DNA of 64,000 bases from Bradyrhizobium cenepequi (GCF_020329485.1 NZ_JAGKJI010000022.1:1-64000); one strand, 5' to 3'; positions 17,333 to 25,655 are shown, numbered from the stretch's first letter. The notes: a model not told the origin generated them from the letters alone. A program made the numbers and translations.

Positions 17333-18073
17333 TTAAGGCGAGGCCACCAGGCGATAGCCGATGCCGCGCACCGCCTGCAGGAACAAGGGATTGGCGGGGT
17401 CGCGCTCGATCTTGCGCCGCAGGCGGTTGATCTGCACGTCGACGGCGCGCTCGTTGACGGTGCCGTCGCCGGTCAGCGCGCCGCGCGGCACGGTTTCGCC
17501 CGGGCTTGTGGCGAGGATGCGCAGCATCTCCCGCTCGCGGTCGGTCAGATGGATGATCTCCTCGCCCTGGCGCAATTCACCGCGGTCGAGATGGAAGACG
17601 TAGGGGCCGAAGGCGATCTGCTCCAGCGTCTGCGCCGGCGGCGGCGCGCTACGCTTGAGGATGTTGCCGATCCGCAGCACCAGCTCGCGCGGCTCGAACG
17701 GTTTTGCCACATAGTCGTCGGCGCCGAGCTGCAGGCCCTCGATGCGGGCTTCCGCCTCGTGGCGCGCGGTGAGCATGATGATCGGCACCGATGAGGACGA
17801 GCGGATGAAGCGCGCAAGATCAAAGCCGTTCTCGCCAGGCATCATCACGTCCAGGATCAGCAGGTCGAAATTGAGTCCGAGCAGTTTGGCGCGCGCGTCG
17901 CTGGCGCTCATGGCAGTCGTGACGCGGTAGCCTTCGCCACAGAGAAAGCGCGAGAGAAGATCGCGGATGCGTCGGTCGTCATCGACCAGCAGCAGGTGCG
18001 GCGCGTCGTCAGCCGGTTGCATCGGCATTCGCGCCGTTGCTGCGGCAATGGTTGCTCCCTGCGTCACGTTCAT
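17333..18073 (-). CDS. OmpR-family response regulator (PetR-like)
   Basis: A 246-residue DNA-binding response regulator. The receiver domain has the acidic DDD at 31-33, phospho-acceptor Asp75 (LLILDVMMPGENG) and Lys in YVAKPFEPREL. The C-terminal winged helix ends in the family's INRLRRKIERDPANP recognition region. It overlaps the MarR gene by 4 bases (ATGA) and precedes the kinase by 3. A MarR gene directly upstream of an OmpR-type regulator matches the PetP-PetR arrangement of alphaproteobacteria; cognate targets are inferred only by analogy. Confidence 0.92.
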   Translation of the reverse strand: MNVTQGATIAAATARMPMQPADDAPHLLLVDDDRRIRDLLSRFLCGEGYRVTTAMSASDARAKLLGLNFDLLILDVMMPGENGFDLARFIRSSSSVPIIMLTARHEAEARIEGLQLGADDYVAKPFEPRELVLRIGNILKRSAPPPAQTLEQIAFGPYVFHLDRGELRQGEEIIHLTDREREMLRILATSPGETVPRGALTGDGTVNERAVDVQINRLRRKIERDPANPLFLQAVRGIGYRLVASP

Positions 18074-18624
18074 TCCCTCGTCTTCCTGGGCGCGCTGCCG
18101 AAGATGGTCTCCAGCACCTTGTCGGGATCGTCACGGTCGATCATCGCGCGCAGGAACGCCCGCACGGTCTCGACGCCGCCCGGATCAAGGCCGGCAAGCG
18201 CGCGGTTGATGCGGTCGGTCTGCAATCCCGCCAGCTTGGCCACCAGCGCTTCGCCCTTGGCGGTGGCGTAAAGCAGCCGCTGCCGCCGGTCGTTGCTGCC
18301 GGTCTTCTGCAGGATGTAGCCTTCGTCGAGCAATTGCTTCAGCACGCGGCCGAGCGATTGCTTGGTGATGCGCAGGACGTCGAGAAGATCGGCGACCTTC
18401 AACCCGGGGTAGCGGGTGACGAAGTGCATCACCCGGTGATGGGCACGGCCGAAGCCGAACGCCTCCAGTTCCTGGTCGGCATCGCCGACGAAGTCGCGAT
18501 AGGCAAAGAACAGGAGTTCGATGACGTCCCAGCGCAAATCCCCCGTCCGCGGCCCCGGAGCGGATACGTCCGTTCCCGGCGAATCGGGCTGTGCTGCTGC
18601 GGTTGAGAAATTTATGTCAGTCAT
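18070..18624 (-). CDS. MarR-family transcriptional regulator (PetP-like)
   Basis: A 184-residue winged-helix regulator. The core runs from LRWDVIELLFFAYRDF through the recognition helix VADLLDVLRITKQSLGRVLK and the wing LQKTGSNDRRQRLLYAT. The low-complexity N-terminus makes the start uncertain: ATG at 18624 is taken, with a GTG at 18666 as alternative. It is the first gene of the three-gene signalling operon and diverges from ilvE across 334 bases that hold no other recognised gene. Confidence 0.88.
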   Translation of the reverse strand: MTDINFSTAAAQPDSPGTDVSAPGPRTGDLRWDVIELLFFAYRDFVGDADQELEAFGFGRAHHRVMHFVTRYPGLKVADLLDVLRITKQSLGRVLKQLLDEGYILQKTGSNDRRQRLLYATAKGEALVAKLAGLQTDRINRALAGLDPGGVETVRAFLRAMIDRDDPDKVLETIFGSAPRKTRE

Positions 18625-18958
18625 ATTGACGTATCTTGGGTTCAATGTTACAAAACTGCCGGTCACAACGAAATTTTAGATCGTTTCGTCCTTGGCAAAG
18701 TTTAGAACGACACGAGCAGACCAGTGGAGGCTTGGGCCGCAAATTGGGACTACCGTACGATTGTCGAGCGGCATTTCGACAAAACATACTGGACTTCAGC
18801 ATCCGGCAAAAGCATGTCCTTGCGGACACGACGGCAATGGAAACCGGCCGCAAGGCTGGTGGTGACGTCCAGACCTATTAAGCCAGTAGGCCCGGAGAGG
18901 CCGGCGCCAAAAATGGCGTCGATTCCGATAGCGGGAAGCAAGGGCGGGAAGCAAAGGG
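18625..18958. other. Divergent intergenic region, marR-type operon / ilvE
   Basis: This 334-base region has lower GC than its neighbours and presumably carries both promoters. It contains small open frames on both strands with no family resemblance. I see no convincing operator palindrome or riboswitch. Confidence 0.5.
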
Positions 18959-20038
18959 ATGAGTTTGAAATTCGAAATCCAGCCTGCGGCGAATCCGACG
19001 TCCGAGAAGGAGCGCGCGGCAAAGCTCGTGGACCCGGGCTTCGGCCGGATTTTCACCGATCACATGGCTCTGGTCCGCTACAACCAGGCCAAGGGCTGGC
19101 ATGGCGCGCGCATTGAAGCCCGTACCAATTTCGGAATCGATCCGGCCCTGGCTGTCCTGCACTACGCGCAGGAAATCTTCGAAGGCCTCAAGGCCTACAA
19201 GCGCGACGACGGCGGCGTGAACCTGTTCCGTCCCGACGCCAATGCCCGGCGCTTCTGGAATTCGGCTGAGCGCATGGCCATGGCACCGCTGCCCGAGCCT
19301 GTGTTCATGGAGGCGGTCGAACAACTCGTGCGCATCGACCGAGCCTGGATACCGGGCGGCGAGGGCAGTCTCTACCTGCGGCCCTTCATGATCGCGAGCG
19401 AGGTCTTCCTCGGCGTGAAACCATCAGCGGAATACATCTTCGCCGTCATCGCCTCGCCGGTCGGCTCCTATTTCAAGGGCGGACCCGCGCCGGTGTCGAT
19501 CTGGGTGTCGGAGAACTACACGCGTGCCGCGATCGGCGGCACCGGCGCCGTCAAGTGCGGCGGCAATTACGCCGCGAGCCTGCGCGCGCAGGCCGAAGCC
19601 ATCGAGCACGGCTGCGACCAGGTCGTTTTCCTCGATGCGGTCGAGCGCCGCTACATCGAGGAACTCGGCGGCATGAACGTCTTCTTCGTGTTCGACGACG
19701 GCTCGCTGCTGACGCCGCCGCTCGGCACGATCCTGCCGGGCATCACGAGGGATTCGATCATCGCGCTTGCGAAGGATGCCGGCACGCGCGTGCGCGAGGA
19801 GGCCTACACGATCGACCAGTGGCGTGCGGACGCGGCCAGCGGGAAGCTGAAGGAGGCTTTCGCCTGCGGTACGGCGGCCGTGATCTCGCCGATCGGCAAG
19901 GTGTGTTCCACGAGCGGCGATTTTCTCATCAACGGCGGTGAGGCCGGCCCTGTCGCCATGGGGCTGCGCAAGAAGCTGGTCGACATCCAGTACAGCCGCG
20001 CTCCCGACCCGCACAACTGGATCAGAAAGGTGCTGTGA
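18959..20038 (+). CDS. ilvE: Branched-chain amino acid aminotransferase
   Basis: A 359-residue fold-type IV PLP enzyme, last step of isoleucine, leucine and valine synthesis and first step of their degradation. It is of the class II (long) type. Visible features are LHYAQEIFEGLKAYKRDDG, YLRPFMIASE, the PLP Lys in GTGAVKCGGNYAASL, the Glu region RYIEELGGMNVFFVF, and TPPLGTILPGITRDSI. AACGTAAVISPIGKV-like GTAAVISPIGKV near the end binds phosphate. The start ATG gives the family N-terminus, and the gcgggaag/aaaggg stretch provides a ribosome site. Confidence 0.95.
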   Translation: MSLKFEIQPAANPTSEKERAAKLVDPGFGRIFTDHMALVRYNQAKGWHGARIEARTNFGIDPALAVLHYAQEIFEGLKAYKRDDGGVNLFRPDANARRFWNSAERMAMAPLPEPVFMEAVEQLVRIDRAWIPGGEGSLYLRPFMIASEVFLGVKPSAEYIFAVIASPVGSYFKGGPAPVSIWVSENYTRAAIGGTGAVKCGGNYAASLRAQAEAIEHGCDQVVFLDAVERRYIEELGGMNVFFVFDDGSLLTPPLGTILPGITRDSIIALAKDAGTRVREEAYTIDQWRADAASGKLKEAFACGTAAVISPIGKVCSTSGDFLINGGEAGPVAMGLRKKLVDIQYSRAPDPHNWIRKVL

Positions 20039-20123
20039 CCGGCAGCGGAATCTCTTCCTCGAACCGCTCTTGCGGGCAAAGGGTTAAAGAGCCACGTTTG
20101 TCGCGCGGGCGGCTGATCACTCG

Positions 20124-20185
20124 ACGTTTATGTTGTAAGTCAACGTGTATGTTGTAAGTCAACATTGACTTGCAAATCTTACAAC
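20124..20185 (+). promoter_or_regulatory. Tandem 19-bp repeat and inverted repeat in the hisS leader
   Basis: Two adjacent 19-bp units (acgtttatgttgtaagtca at 20124-20142 and acgtgtatgttgtaagtca at 20143-20161) differ at one base. An inverted match to gttgtaag (20151-20158) follows as cttacaac (20178-20185), which ends 7 bases before the hisS start codon. This may be an operator or a leader hairpin covering the ribosome site. The function is inference. Confidence 0.5.
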
Positions 20186-20192
20186 GAGAGAC

Positions 20193-21731
20193 ATGGCTGA
20201 AAAACCCAAAAAGCCACAGAAATTGCGGGCGCGCCTGCCGCGCGGGCTCGAAGATCGTGGCCCGACCGCGATCGCCGCGACGCGCCGGATGACCGAGACC
20301 GTCCGCGAGGTGTTCGAGCGCTATGGCTTCGAGCCGGTGGAGACGCCGGCGATGGAATACACCGATGCGCTCGGAAAATTCCTGCCGGACCAGGACCGCC
20401 CGAACGAGGGCGTGTTCTCGTTCCAGGACGATGACGAGCAGTGGATCTCGCTGCGCTACGACCTGACCGCGCCGCTCGCCCGCTACGTCGCGGAGAATTT
20501 CGATCACCTGCCGAAGCCCTATCGCAGCTACCGCGCCGGCTACGTCTTCCGCAACGAGAAGCCGGGCCCCGGCCGCTTTCGCCAGTTCATGCAGTTCGAT
20601 GCGGATACCGTGGGTAGCGCGTCGCCCGCCGCTGACGCCGAAATGTGCATGATGGCGGCGGATACGATGGAGGCGCTGGGGATTCCGCGCGGTTCGTATG
20701 TGGTGAAGGTGAATAATCGAAAGGTGCTTGATGGAGTGATGGAAAGCATCGGCCTCGGAGGCGAGGAGAATGCAGGACGACGACTTACGGTGTTGAGGGC
20801 GATCGACAAATTAGATCGACTTGGGGTTAGCGGAGTTCAAGAACTCCTTGGCGTAGGCCGCAAGGATGAGAGCGGTGATTACACCAAGGGAGCCGGATTA
20901 GACGCAAATCAGATTCGGAAGGTTGTTGGTTCAATGCTCACCGGCACTCCACAGTGGAGATCAGACGCAGATCCAGTGACAATTCCCGAGCAGGATTTTC
21001 TTGACCTCTTTAAGCGCGACTTCAGCGACAACGAAATGGCGTTGGCTGGTGCTGATGAACTCGGTTCCATTGCGGCCTTTTGTCGAGCGTCTGGCTATAG
21101 CGAAGACCGTATTCGTCTTGATCCATCTATCGTCCGCGGCCTCGAATACTACACCGGTCCCGTCTACGAAGTTGAACTCCTCCTCGACACCAAGGACGAG
21201 AAAGGCCGCCCCGTTCGCTTCGGCTCGGTCGGCGGCGGCGGTCGCTACGATGGTCTCGTCTCACGCTTTCGCGGCGAGCCGGTGCCGGCGACGGGATTTT
21301 CCATCGGCGTGTCGCGGCTGCAGGCGGCGCTGACGCTGCTGGGCAAGCTCGATACGCGGCCGCAATTCGGGCCTGTCGTGGTCACGGTGTTCGATCGCGA
21401 CCGGGTCGCGGATTATCAAAAGATGGTCGCGCAACTCCGTAGCGCCAACATCCGCGCCGAGCTCTATCTTGGTAACCCCAAGAACATGGGCAACCAGCTC
21501 AAATATGCCGACCGTCGCAACTCGCCTTGCGTCATCATCCAGGGATCCGATGAAAAGGCGCGCGGAGAAGTACAGATCAAGGACCTGATCGAGGGCGCGA
21601 AGGCTGCCGCGGCGATCGCTTCGAACCAGGAATGGCGCGAGACCCGTCCGGCGCAGTTTTCCTGTGCGGAAGCTGACCTCGTTGCGAAAGTCCGCGAGGT
21701 GCTGGCGCGGCATGACGTGACGTGGGGATAG
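20193..21731 (+). CDS. hisS: Histidyl-tRNA synthetase
   Basis: A 512-residue class II synthetase charging tRNA-His. Motif 2 is seen in YRAGYVFRNEKPGPGRFRQF, the histidine-binding segments in LDPSIVRGLEYYTGPVYEV and SVGGGGRYDGLV, motif 3 in FSIGVSRLQAAL, and the C-terminal anticodon-binding domain from about 410. It is longer than the roughly 425-residue E. coli enzyme. From about 20690 to 21150 codon choice and GC content shift visibly downwards (tta, aga and gga codons) compared with both flanks, coinciding with the insertion domain. This looks like a recombined block. Confidence 0.95.
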   Translation: MAEKPKKPQKLRARLPRGLEDRGPTAIAATRRMTETVREVFERYGFEPVETPAMEYTDALGKFLPDQDRPNEGVFSFQDDDEQWISLRYDLTAPLARYVAENFDHLPKPYRSYRAGYVFRNEKPGPGRFRQFMQFDADTVGSASPAADAEMCMMAADTMEALGIPRGSYVVKVNNRKVLDGVMESIGLGGEENAGRRLTVLRAIDKLDRLGVSGVQELLGVGRKDESGDYTKGAGLDANQIRKVVGSMLTGTPQWRSDADPVTIPEQDFLDLFKRDFSDNEMALAGADELGSIAAFCRASGYSEDRIRLDPSIVRGLEYYTGPVYEVELLLDTKDEKGRPVRFGSVGGGGRYDGLVSRFRGEPVPATGFSIGVSRLQAALTLLGKLDTRPQFGPVVVTVFDRDRVADYQKMVAQLRSANIRAELYLGNPKNMGNQLKYADRRNSPCVIIQGSDEKARGEVQIKDLIEGAKAAAAIASNQEWRETRPAQFSCAEADLVAKVREVLARHDVTWG

Positions 21732-21737
21732 CTGAAT

Positions 21738-21811
21738 TCGTCATACGCGGGCTTGACCCGCGTATCCATCTTCAAAATGATGGATTGCCGGGTCGAGCCC
21801 GGCAATGACGA
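21738..21811. repeat. Inverted repeat, family B (cgtcat..gggcttgaccc type), copy 1
   Basis: The left arm is cgtcatacgcgggcttgacc and the right arm ggtcgagcccggcaatgacg. Each arm is itself a small palindrome around gggcttgaccc. It lies just after hisS. Other copies are at 22630, 23674 and 47644. Confidence 0.75.
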
Positions 21812-21847
21812 TCGGGCGAATGAACGACAACAAAAGGAGCGCTAAGA

Positions 21848-22051
21848 ATGCCTGAGATCACCGTGAACATGGCTGCCGGCCGCACCGAAGAGCAGAAGAA
21901 AGGCATGATGCTCGACATCACCCAGGCGCTCGTCAAGAATCTCGGCGTCGACGCCGAAGCCGTCGTGATCCAGATCAACGAGGCGCCGCTTACCCACAAG
22001 ATGAAGGGCGGCAAGACCTTTGTTGAGCGCGCCGCTGCGGCGAAGAAGTAG
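21848..22051 (+). CDS. 4-oxalocrotonate tautomerase family protein
   Basis: A 67-residue tautomerase-superfamily monomer that would act in a small oligomer. The invariant catalytic proline is residue 2 (MPEITVNMAAGRTEEQKKG) and becomes N-terminal after Met removal. The strand-helix-strand order and the C-terminal GGKTFVERAA are in keeping with the family. The substrate is not predictable; no aromatic catabolic genes are nearby. It is flanked by repeats on both sides. Confidence 0.88.
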   Translation: MPEITVNMAAGRTEEQKKGMMLDITQALVKNLGVDAEAVVIQINEAPLTHKMKGGKTFVERAAAAKK

Positions 22052-22065
22052 CTCCCGCAGCGAAG

Positions 22066-22210
22066 TAGTCGTCGTCCCCGCGAAAGCGGGACCCATAATC
22101 ACAGGATTGCGTTGCGGCGCGAGCTGCCAATCGCCAGTCTCGTCAAATGACCTTCTGTGGTTATGGATCCCGGATCAGCGCTTACTTCGTTCGCTCGTCC
22201 GGAACGACGC
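22066..22210. repeat. Inverted repeat, family D (gtcgtccccgcgaaagcggg type), copy 1
   Basis: The left arm is gtcgtccccgcgaaagcggg followed by acccataatcacag; the right arm is ctgtggttatggatcc followed by ggaacgacg. Other copies are at 39272-39399 (complete) and 23565-23637 (half). Confidence 0.7.
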
Positions 22211-22225
22211 CGTGTGTGAGGCAAC

Positions 22226-22621
22226 ATGGACGCCCGCGACGCGATCAAGATCGGGATGAGTGCCGAGCGCACCCTCGTGGTGCCGCCCGAGCGCACGGTC
22301 GGGCATTTCGTCCCTGATATGCCGATGGTCTATGCCACGCCGATGATGATCCTGGAGATGGAAATGGCCTCGGGCGATGCGATCCGAGGTGCCCTTCAAC
22401 CTGGCTGGGTCACCTTGGGTACGGAGGTCGACATCCGCCATCTCTGGGCTGCGCCGGTCGGGGCGTTGGTGCGCACCACCGCAAAAGTCGTCGCGGTCGA
22501 ACGCCGCGTGATCCGCTTCGAGGTCGAAGCTTTCCACGGAGAGCGCAAGATCGGCGCCGGCCGCCACGCCCGCGGCCTCGTCAATGTCGAGAATTTTACC
22601 AGGCGGCTCACGGGGCAGTAA
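22226..22621 (+). CDS. Hot-dog thioesterase, fluoroacetyl-CoA thioesterase (FlK)-like
   Basis: A 131-residue single hot-dog domain. The FlK-like order is visible: LVVPPERTVGHFVPDMPMVY, then ATPMMILEMEMAS (catalytic Thr and Glu positions), LGTEVDIRHLWAAPVG (catalytic His) and ERRVIRFEVEAFHG. It probably hydrolyses a small acyl-CoA. FlK itself acts on fluoroacetyl-CoA, but this specificity cannot be inferred here. The 5' end overlaps the edge of a repeat. It is monocistronic. Confidence 0.82.
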   Translation: MDARDAIKIGMSAERTLVVPPERTVGHFVPDMPMVYATPMMILEMEMASGDAIRGALQPGWVTLGTEVDIRHLWAAPVGALVRTTAKVVAVERRVIRFEVEAFHGERKIGAGRHARGLVNVENFTRRLTGQ

Positions 22622-22629
22622 CCCTCCGC

Positions 22630-22717
22630 TCGTCATGCGCGGGCTTGACCCGCGCATCCATCGCGAAAGGGTTTCGCAATCACGATGGATTGCCGGGTCA
22701 AGCCCGGCAATGACGAC
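22630..22717. repeat. Inverted repeat, family B, copy 2
   Basis: The arms are cgtcatgcgcgggcttgacc and gggtcaagcccggcaatgac, separated by a short inner hairpin with gcgaaagggtttcgc. It lies between the convergent thioesterase and proC genes, where it may serve as a bidirectional 3' structure. Confidence 0.75.
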
Positions 22718-22728
22718 TTGGCTTTAAG

Positions 22729-23562
22729 CTACTTCGCCAATTCCTTCGAGCGCCTCGTCGCGGCTGCAATCGCGCGGATCATCAGCGGCTGTAGCCCGTC
22801 GGTCGCCATCAGCACTTCCAGCGCAGCGGCGGTGGTGCCGCCGGGCGAGGTGACGTTCTGACGCAGGGTTGCCGCCGGCAAATCCGAGCGATGCAGCAGT
22901 TCGCCGGAGCCCGCCACGGTTGCGCGCGCGAGCTTGGTGGCGAGTTGTTCCGGCAATCCGGCCTCGACGCCGGCGCGCGCGAGCTCTTCGGCGAGCAGGA
23001 ACACATAGGCCGGGCCGGAGCCGGAGACCGCGGTCACGGCGTCCATCAGGCCCTCGTCGTTGACCCATTCCACCGCACCAGTCGCGTGCAACAGCGCATC
23101 CGCAGTCGCGCGCTGCGTAGCGCTCACCTTGTTTGCGGCGACTGCAACCGTGATGCCGCGACCAATCGAGGCCGGTGTGTTCGGCATTGCCCGCACCACC
23201 GCACCGCCGCAGACTTGTTCGAGCGAGGCGATCGTCGTTCCGGCCATGATCGAGACGACAAGCGTCGATGGAGCAACCAGAGACTTGAGCGCCGCGCTGG
23301 CGTCACGGAACGATTGCGGCTTGACCGCGACCACCAGCGTGTCGACGGGGCCTGCGTCCTTGGGATTGAGGCGGACGCCCTTCGCGACAAGCGCGCTGAT
23401 CTCGGCCGACGGCTGCGGATCGATCACAATCACACGCCCGGCATCGAGGCCTCCGGCGAGCCAGCCGGTCAACATCGCCCCACCCATCTTGCCTGCGCCG
23501 GCAAGCGCGATGGTCCCGGTGATATTTTGCAAGGTGTCGTTGTTACTCAAGGGCGTCACCAC
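22729..23562 (-). CDS. proC: Pyrroline-5-carboxylate reductase
   Basis: A 277-residue enzyme reducing pyrroline-5-carboxylate to proline with NAD(P)H. The Rossmann motif is IALAGAGKMGGAML. TLVVAVKPQS and the family signature around VRAMPNTPASIGRG and EWVNDEGLMDAVTAVSGSGPAYVFL follow. The C-terminal PAATLRQNVTSPGGTTAAALEVL is the P5C-binding dimer signature. Cytoplasmic, monocistronic, flanked by repeats. Confidence 0.95.
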   Translation of the reverse strand: MVTPLSNNDTLQNITGTIALAGAGKMGGAMLTGWLAGGLDAGRVIVIDPQPSAEISALVAKGVRLNPKDAGPVDTLVVAVKPQSFRDASAALKSLVAPSTLVVSIMAGTTIASLEQVCGGAVVRAMPNTPASIGRGITVAVAANKVSATQRATADALLHATGAVEWVNDEGLMDAVTAVSGSGPAYVFLLAEELARAGVEAGLPEQLATKLARATVAGSGELLHRSDLPAATLRQNVTSPGGTTAAALEVLMATDGLQPLMIRAIAAATRRSKELAK

Positions 23563-23564
23563 TC

Positions 23565-23637
23565 ATGTCGTCCCGGGCTTGCGCGCCGCGGCGAAGCCTT
23601 GGCGTAGCCGGGACCCGGGACCCATAATCACAGTCGG
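23565..23637. repeat. Half element, repeat family D
   Basis: Contains catgtcgtcccgggcttgcg and gggacccataatcacag, the left half of the family D element, upstream of proC. Confidence 0.55.
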
Positions 23638-23673
23638 TTCTAGTCAGCTGCAGAACGCGCGACAAGCATCAAA

Positions 23674-23760
23674 CCGTCATTGCCGGGCTTGACCCGGCAA
23701 TCCATCAAACTGAAGCATTCTTTGCAGATGGATGCCCGGGTCAAGCCCGGGCATGACGAG
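23674..23760. repeat. Inverted repeat, family B, copy 3
   Basis: The arms are cgtcattgccgggcttgacc and gggtcaagcccgggcatgac with an inner gcattctttgcagatg spacer. It is placed between the YbjN-family gene end and the proC start. Confidence 0.75.
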
Positions 23761-23767
23761 CGGGGTT

Positions 23768-24265
23768 CTAAGCCTCGCCCTCGGTCTCGAACATCGCGGC
23801 GCTCATTGCTTCCGCGGAGGTCTTGCCGGCCCACACCACGAACTGGAACGCCGGGTAGTAGCGCTCGCAGGCATGGATGGCGCCGACCAGCATGCTCTCG
23901 CATTGCGCAGTCGATGCGGTCAGCCCGCCGGGCAGCACCAGAGCCTGACGGTGCATGATCATGCCGGTGTGGGTCCACAGATCGAAATGGCCGATCCACA
24001 ATTGCTCGTTGATGGCGGCGATCAGCCGCTGTGTCTCGGGGCGGCGCGCCGGTGGAATCTTCATGTCGAAGGCGCAGGCCAGATGCAGCGCCTCGATCTC
24101 GCTCATCCAGGTGAAGGAGAGCTGATAATCGGTCCAGTCGCCCTTGGAGACGATCGTGACCTCGTCGCCGGCGCGCTCGAACGCCCAGTTGTTATCCGCT
24201 GCAATATCCTCGACCACCGTGAGCGGATGGTTCTCGGAATCGATTATGCCTTCGAGGAGGGACAT
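23768..24265 (-). CDS. YbjN-domain protein
   Basis: A 165-residue protein: the YbjN fold starts at NHPLTVVEDIAADNNWAFER and continues through VTIVSKGDWTDYQLSFTWM and LWIGHFDLW, the chaperone-like type III secretion YbjN core. Family members in alphaproteobacteria are cytoplasmic and of unknown function; in E. coli YbjN affects motility and stress physiology. The ATG at 24265 begins the conserved SLLEGIIDSE segment; the frame upstream has no homology character. Confidence 0.82.
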   Translation of the reverse strand: MSLLEGIIDSENHPLTVVEDIAADNNWAFERAGDEVTIVSKGDWTDYQLSFTWMSEIEALHLACAFDMKIPPARRPETQRLIAAINEQLWIGHFDLWTHTGMIMHRQALVLPGGLTASTAQCESMLVGAIHACERYYPAFQFVVWAGKTSAEAMSAAMFETEGEA

Positions 24266-24728
24266 GCCGTCTCGACCTTTGTTCTTCTGACTTTGTTGGT
24301 ACGCACGCGGAAGGCCGGCCTGCACCAGATAACGCATGGTTGCCGACTGCAGGCCCCCGTCGCCTTCCCGATCGCTCCGAGGCTTGCCAGGATGAAGTGA
24401 TGTGATTTGCGGAATCCGCGCAACCGGGCCCCGAGTCCGTCCACAGCCAAAGGCGCGCTCGTCCACAGCTGATCGCCGCCATAATTGTTAATGCGAGAAC
24501 AAACCGGAATCGGATTTGCGCGATCGTCGTAATCGTTAACGCGCGCCCGCGCGTCTCGGCTCGGGCAGGGCATTTGAGAGTTGCCAAGCGGCGCCAACAG
24601 GTGACCGAAGGTCGTCAAGGCTCGCGCCGGGCACATGGGGAACATGCCGATTCGCCATGCCAAGGCGCTTGCCGCGCGCCGCGATTTGGCCATAGCCTTG
24701 GACAGGTCGTCCATTCCGGGCGGCTGAT
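24266..24728. other. Intergenic region upstream of the FMN riboswitch
   Basis: These 463 bases separate the divergent YbjN gene and ribH2. Short open frames exist on both strands, but none has a family feature or a convincing ribosome site. The ribH2 promoter must lie in the right-hand part. I see no repeat element here. Confidence 0.5.
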
Positions 24729-24873
24729 GTTCTCAGGGCGGGGTGAAAGTCCCCACCGGCGGTGAGGGCCTTTGGCCCAAGCCCGCGAGCGCCTTGCTCC
24801 TCCCCGGGGCAGGGGTCAGCAGATTCGGTGCAATTCCGAAGCCGACGGTGAAAGTCCGGATGAAAGAGAACGG
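24729..24873 (+). promoter_or_regulatory. FMN riboswitch (RFN element)
   Basis: The classic RFN segments appear in order: ttctcagggcggggtgaaag, tccccaccggcggt, a variable hairpin (gggcctttggccc), gtcagcagattcggtgc with the gaattccg-like fold, and gccgacggtgaaagtccgga ending in agagaac. The first and last segments pair as P1. It sits 78 bases before ribH2 and would repress it when FMN is plentiful. Confidence 0.96.
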
Positions 24874-24951
24874 TTTGCGGCAGCCTCGCCATCGCGCGTG
24901 GCTACAGTCGTTTTCCGTATGCCCTGATTCTGGTCCTTAACGAGGAAAGCC

Positions 24952-25539
24952 ATGAATCAGATGTTGCAAGACGCCGAAGTCCAAACTCCCGAAGCCGAAG
25001 AAGCCCAGTCGCCCGCGGGTGCCACGCCGGCAGCTGCGGAGCCGCCGCCGGCGCCGACGCACCCGCGTTTCACCAAGTCGCAGCGGGTTGCGTTCGTGCA
25101 GTCGTCCTGGCACCGCGACGTGGTGGAGGAATGCCGCATCGCCTTTCTTGCCGAGATGGAGGTGCGCCATGTCACCAATATCGACGTGTTCGAGGTGCCC
25201 GGCTCGTTCGAGATTCCGCTGCACGCGCAGATCCTGGCCAAGACGCGCCGCTACACGGCGATCGTTGCCGCGGGCCTCGTTGTCGACGGCGGCATCTACC
25301 GCCACGAATTCGTCGCCGACACAGTGATCAAGGCGCTGATGGACGTGCAGTTGCGCACGGAGGTGCCGGTGTTCTCGGCCGTACTGACGCCGCAGCAGTT
25401 CCACGAGACCGAGGTGCATTACGATTTCTTCCGCAAGCATTTCGCTATCAAGGGCGTCGAGGTCGCGGAAGCCTGCGCCAAGACCCTGCACAGCCTCGAG
25501 CGCCTGCGTGGCCAGGTCGCCGCGGGAATCGTGGGGTAA
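24952..25539 (+). CDS. ribH: 6,7-dimethyl-8-ribityllumazine synthase, type II (RibH2)
   Basis: A 195-residue lumazine synthase, the penultimate step of riboflavin synthesis. The core resembles the decameric type II enzymes of Brucella and Mesorhizobium: VAFVQSSWHRDVV, VFEVPGSFEIPLHAQ, IVAAGLVVDGGIYRHEFVAD, VPVFSAVLTPQQFHE and HYDFFRKHF. The roughly 35-residue N-terminus is Ala/Pro/Glu-rich and probably disordered. Other rib genes are absent, so this stand-alone copy is regulated separately by the FMN riboswitch. The ATG lies after the aggaaag ribosome site. Confidence 0.95.
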   Translation: MNQMLQDAEVQTPEAEEAQSPAGATPAAAEPPPAPTHPRFTKSQRVAFVQSSWHRDVVEECRIAFLAEMEVRHVTNIDVFEVPGSFEIPLHAQILAKTRRYTAIVAAGLVVDGGIYRHEFVADTVIKALMDVQLRTEVPVFSAVLTPQQFHETEVHYDFFRKHFAIKGVEVAEACAKTLHSLERLRGQVAAGIVG

Positions 25540-25546
25540 CGAACGC

Positions 25547-25655
25547 CGTCATTCCGGGATGCGTGCGAAGCACACAGGCCCGGAATCCATTCGGCCGCGT
25601 TCTCTGCGGCGAGATGGGATTCCGGGTTCGCGCTGACGCACGCCCCGGAATGACA
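25547..25655. repeat. Inverted repeat, family C, copy 2
   Basis: The arms are ccgtcattccgggatgcgtg and gcacgccccggaatgac, with an inner gcccggaatccattc/gagatgggattccgggt pair. It lies between convergent ribH2 and prs. Confidence 0.75.

Noticed and set aside
16304..17794. 496-residue plus-strand open frame
   Set aside because: Runs antisense through both the kinase and response-regulator genes, which have intact domains.
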